NCBI GenBank assembly: GCA_964402955.1
Contig: CAYOEZ010000007.1
Span: 1 to 50,041, forward strand
Length of the DNA stretch: 50,041 nucleotides
From: CAYOEZ01 sp964402955
GTDB taxonomy: Bacteria > Chloroflexota > DTOL01 > DAOUCN01
Direction of reading: 5' to 3'
Under the pieces are notes generated by a model. That model did no database searches. It had not been told where the DNA came from and saw only the letters and a list, made by a program, of their open reading frames with translations. The first letter of the stretch is position 1. Every line of letters starts with the position of its first letter. The position numbers and the translations under genes were made by a program. Below, piece after piece: positions 48,021 to 50,041 of this stretch.

Positions 48021-49865
48021 ATGCGTACATCTCGTTTGTCGTCCATTCTGGCGATCATCCTGATCGTCACGATGGTGCTCAGCGCCTGCGGGGCAACCCC
48101 GACCGCGACGCCCGTTCCCCCGACGGCGGTTCCGCCCACGGCGACCAAGTCTCCGGCGCCGGCAACGGTTGCGCCAGCCGCACCCACCGCAGCACCTGCT
48201 GCGCCGACGGCCACCAAGGCCCCGGCAGCTCCGACCGTAGCCCCCACCGCGGCCCCGGCTGCTCCGACCGCCGTTCCGCCACCAGCTCCTGCGGCCAGCG
48301 CCAAGACCATGGTCATCGGCGCCGGCACCATGCCCGCCAACCTCAATCCCTTCTCCATCCCCGGTGGGCAGTGGATGCGTATCTTCCGCTTCACCCTGGT
48401 GCGCCTGATCAACCTTGACGAGAACGGCGGTTACCTGCCCGACCTGGCTGAGAAGTGGACAATCAGCCCCAACGGCATGGAGTACACGTTCAATCTGCGC
48501 AAGGATGTGATGTGGAGCGACGGCGCCAAGCTGACCGCCAAGGATGTCGCGACCACCTTCAACAAGCACTGCGTCAAAGAAGTAGGCTCCAACAAGTTCC
48601 CGATCTTGAAGACGATCGAAGGCTGCCAGGACGTGTATGACGGCAAGGCCACGACCGCTTCGGGCGTCAAGGTTGTTGACGACTACACCTTCAGTTTGAA
48701 GACTGTCGCCGCCAATCCTGGTTTCTTCTACACCATGCCCGACATCGTGATCGTTCCCGATTCAGTCTTCGGCGCGATGGCCGGCAAAGACGTCTCCACC
48801 AGCGACTTCGTGCTCAAGGGCCCCAAGCCAGTGGCTGGCCCCTTCTCAGTCAAGTCGTTCACACCGAACGAGTGGATCGAGTTCGCCGCCAACCCGACGT
48901 ACTACCGCGGCACGCCCAAACTAGCCGGCATCATCGAGAAGAAGATCCCGGACCGCAACACCCGCCTGCTCGCCTTCGAGAAGGGCGAGGTTGACTACAT
49001 CACCGACGGCCTGAGCGCTGAGTACGATCGCATGATGAAACTGCCCGGCATCACTACCACCAAGTATGGCTCTACGATTCAGTCGCTGTGGATCAACTAT
49101 CACGTTGACAAGCCAAACGCCAAGGACCCGAAGTATGTGGCCATGGGCAAGAAAGAGTTCCATCAGGCGCTGGCCTATGCCATTGACATGGACGCCTTCC
49201 GCAACGTGGCGACCGGCGGCAAGCCCGAGCTGCTTGTGCCCAGGGTCTGCTTCTGGACCAATGGCATCAGCGCCCTGGGTGCTTGCGATCCGACGCTCAA
49301 TCCGTACAAGTATGATCTCGAGAAGGCCAAGGCGCTGCTCAAGCAGATCAACTGGGACGCCAACTGGGAAATTGATTTTGCTCCCTATGGACTGGTCCCC
49401 GGACCAGAGTGGGAAGCTGTGCAGCAGATGTGGACCAAAGCCGGCCTGAAGGTTAAGCTACGTGGCATGGACCCGGCAACGTTCATCGCCGAGGGCTATG
49501 AGAAGGGCAACTTCGATATCTCCGTGCTTGGCCTGGCCCCAAACGGCAACATCGCCGACTTCTACAACCGCTTCCGCTGCGGCAACTACTACAACGCGAC
49601 GACCTGCGCCGGCTGCTACAACCTGGTGCGCTACTGCAACCCGGAGTTCGACAAGTTGGTGACGGCGGCCAACACATCGGCTGATCCCAAGGTGTTCGAG
49701 CCGCTGATGGCGCAGATGACCAAAGTGTGGAACGAAGAGTTGCCGCTCCTCACTTATGGCCAGGGCATCGCGTATCTCCTGGTTGGCCCCAAGGTGGATG
49801 GCAAGACAGTCAAGATCGGCAACGCCTACTCCTGGGACGACCCGCATCTCTGGGCGATGAAGTAG
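48021..49865 (+). CDS. Family 5 solute-binding lipoprotein
   Basis: 614 residues. The signal peptide RTSRLSSILAIILIVTMVLSAC has a lipobox LSAC with Cys23, followed by a 75-residue Ala/Pro/Thr linker (TATPVPPTAVPP...). The SBP_bac_5 core starts near 95 with PANLNPFSIPGGQWMRIFRFTLVRL and has WTISPNGMEYTFNLRKDVMWSDGAKLTAKDV, the family signature. A second RBS (GGAGGAGG) lies in front of an in-frame TTG at 47904, but starting there would bury the signal peptide. It captures the island's substrate, with permease and ATPase genes presumably to the right of the window. Confidence 0.93.
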   Translation: MRTSRLSSILAIILIVTMVLSACGATPTATPVPPTAVPPTATKSPAPATVAPAAPTAAPAAPTATKAPAAPTVAPTAAPAAPTAVPPPAPAASAKTMVIGAGTMPANLNPFSIPGGQWMRIFRFTLVRLINLDENGGYLPDLAEKWTISPNGMEYTFNLRKDVMWSDGAKLTAKDVATTFNKHCVKEVGSNKFPILKTIEGCQDVYDGKATTASGVKVVDDYTFSLKTVAANPGFFYTMPDIVIVPDSVFGAMAGKDVSTSDFVLKGPKPVAGPFSVKSFTPNEWIEFAANPTYYRGTPKLAGIIEKKIPDRNTRLLAFEKGEVDYITDGLSAEYDRMMKLPGITTTKYGSTIQSLWINYHVDKPNAKDPKYVAMGKKEFHQALAYAIDMDAFRNVATGGKPELLVPRVCFWTNGISALGACDPTLNPYKYDLEKAKALLKQINWDANWEIDFAPYGLVPGPEWEAVQQMWTKAGLKVKLRGMDPATFIAEGYEKGNFDISVLGLAPNGNIADFYNRFRCGNYYNATTCAGCYNLVRYCNPEFDKLVTAANTSADPKVFEPLMAQMTKVWNEELPLLTYGQGIAYLLVGPKVDGKTVKIGNAYSWDDPHLWAMK

Positions 49866-49872
49866 GTTTCGC

Positions 49873-49900
49873 GTAGGTCAGGCATTCCTGCCTGACCTAC
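49873..49900. repeat. Hairpin GTAGGTCAGGCA-TTCC-TGCCTGACCTAC
   Basis: A perfect 12-bp stem with a 4-nt loop, 8 bp after the binding-protein stop. Related in sequence to the palindromes at 25537-25614 and 42775. It has no U-tract and may reduce read-through into the next gene, as the hairpin at 10549 does in the other ABC operon. The remaining 141 bp of the window hold only a weak CTAAGCGA/TCGCTTAG dyad and no gene that I can see. Confidence 0.65.
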
Positions 49901-50041
49901 GGCTGGTACTGCCACCGGCGCATTCCTGTGTTGGGGGAGCGCGGGACTAAAGATCCGCTTCTAAGCGAGCACAGACTTTGGCAGAGTCGCTTAGTACTAC
50001 TACCGTACTTTACAAACTGACTTGAATCGGCGATAATGGAT

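Noticed and set aside
33346..49865. Defence island, because GIY-YIG, PD-(D/E)XK-like and PIN proteins lie close together
   Set aside because: No restriction, CBASS, retron, Cas or other defence cores are present. The PIN gene is an ordinary toxin of a TA pair and the other two are single-gene repeat-bound cassettes.

Overview
The window reads as a chromosomal piece of a Chloroflexota bacterium (Anaerolineae/Caldilineae-like). This is an inference from several traits: family-5 solute-binding lipoproteins with Thr/Pro-rich linkers after the lipobox, an extracellular propeller/malectin protein with (TPT)n linkers, frequent GTG/TTG starts, moderately high GC, many small palindromic repeats, and a GT-C-like membrane protein of the kind common in that phylum. 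No rRNA, tRNA or CRISPR array was recognised.

Layout. 1-6.2 kb: the end of a peptide-type ABC transporter operon (+), a biotin-protein ligase (-), an operon of a STAS-domain fusion protein and a phytoene-desaturase-like flavoprotein (-), and a UbiA/MenA prenyltransferase (+). 6.3-14.3 kb: a minus-strand sugar-uptake operon in the order ROK repressor, binding protein, two permeases, two ATPases. It ends in a truncated GH3 beta-glucosidase joined to what looks like a glycosyltransferase tail. The operon starts at a perfect TTGACA-17-TATAAT promoter with a XylR-type operator (TTAGTTT-N11-AAACTAA) at the predicted start of transcription. 14.4-20.4 kb: divergent cydA-cydB-cydD-cydC encoding cytochrome bd and its assembly ABC exporter, then a convergent membrane-anchored dihaem cytochrome c. 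A menaquinone-type prenyltransferase lies in the same window.

21.5-32.2 kb: an HD-GYP remnant, an ArsA/GET3-like ATPase, a secreted parallel beta-helix protein, a large membrane protein ending in an ILEI (FAM3-type) domain, and a secreted Asp-box propeller protein with three malectin domains. 32.5-33.2 kb: a Phd/YefM-type antitoxin and PIN toxin whose promoter contains a 16-bp palindrome.

33.3-49.9 kb: a catabolic island. A roughly 12-kb minus-strand gene set carries three Asp-box (sialidase-like) proteins, two UroD-fold proteins, an FCD-type GntR regulator, a PIG-L deacetylase variant, an N-acyl-D-amino-acid deacylase, an SDR dehydrogenase and a KDPG/KHG aldolase. A divergent plus-strand set carries a D-serine/D-threonine-type PLP enzyme, an SDR and a family-5 binding protein. 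A 13-bp palindrome typical of FCD regulators lies just downstream of a good promoter between the two arms. I infer uptake and breakdown of an N-acylated D-amino acid or amino-sugar compound; the substrate cannot be read from sequence.

The most unusual layer is the small mobile DNA in this island. There is a lone GIY-YIG gene bracketed by TGTCATTCTGAG repeats, a 160-bp MITE with 20-bp perfect terminal inverted repeats and a 7-bp target duplication inserted in one of those repeats, and a lone GxxExxY (PD-(D/E)XK-like) gene bracketed by exact 18-bp inverted repeats. None has a transposase in the window. Several REP-like palindrome families also occur, one as a tandem in-frame 39-bp duplication inside a membrane protein and two copies at stop codons.
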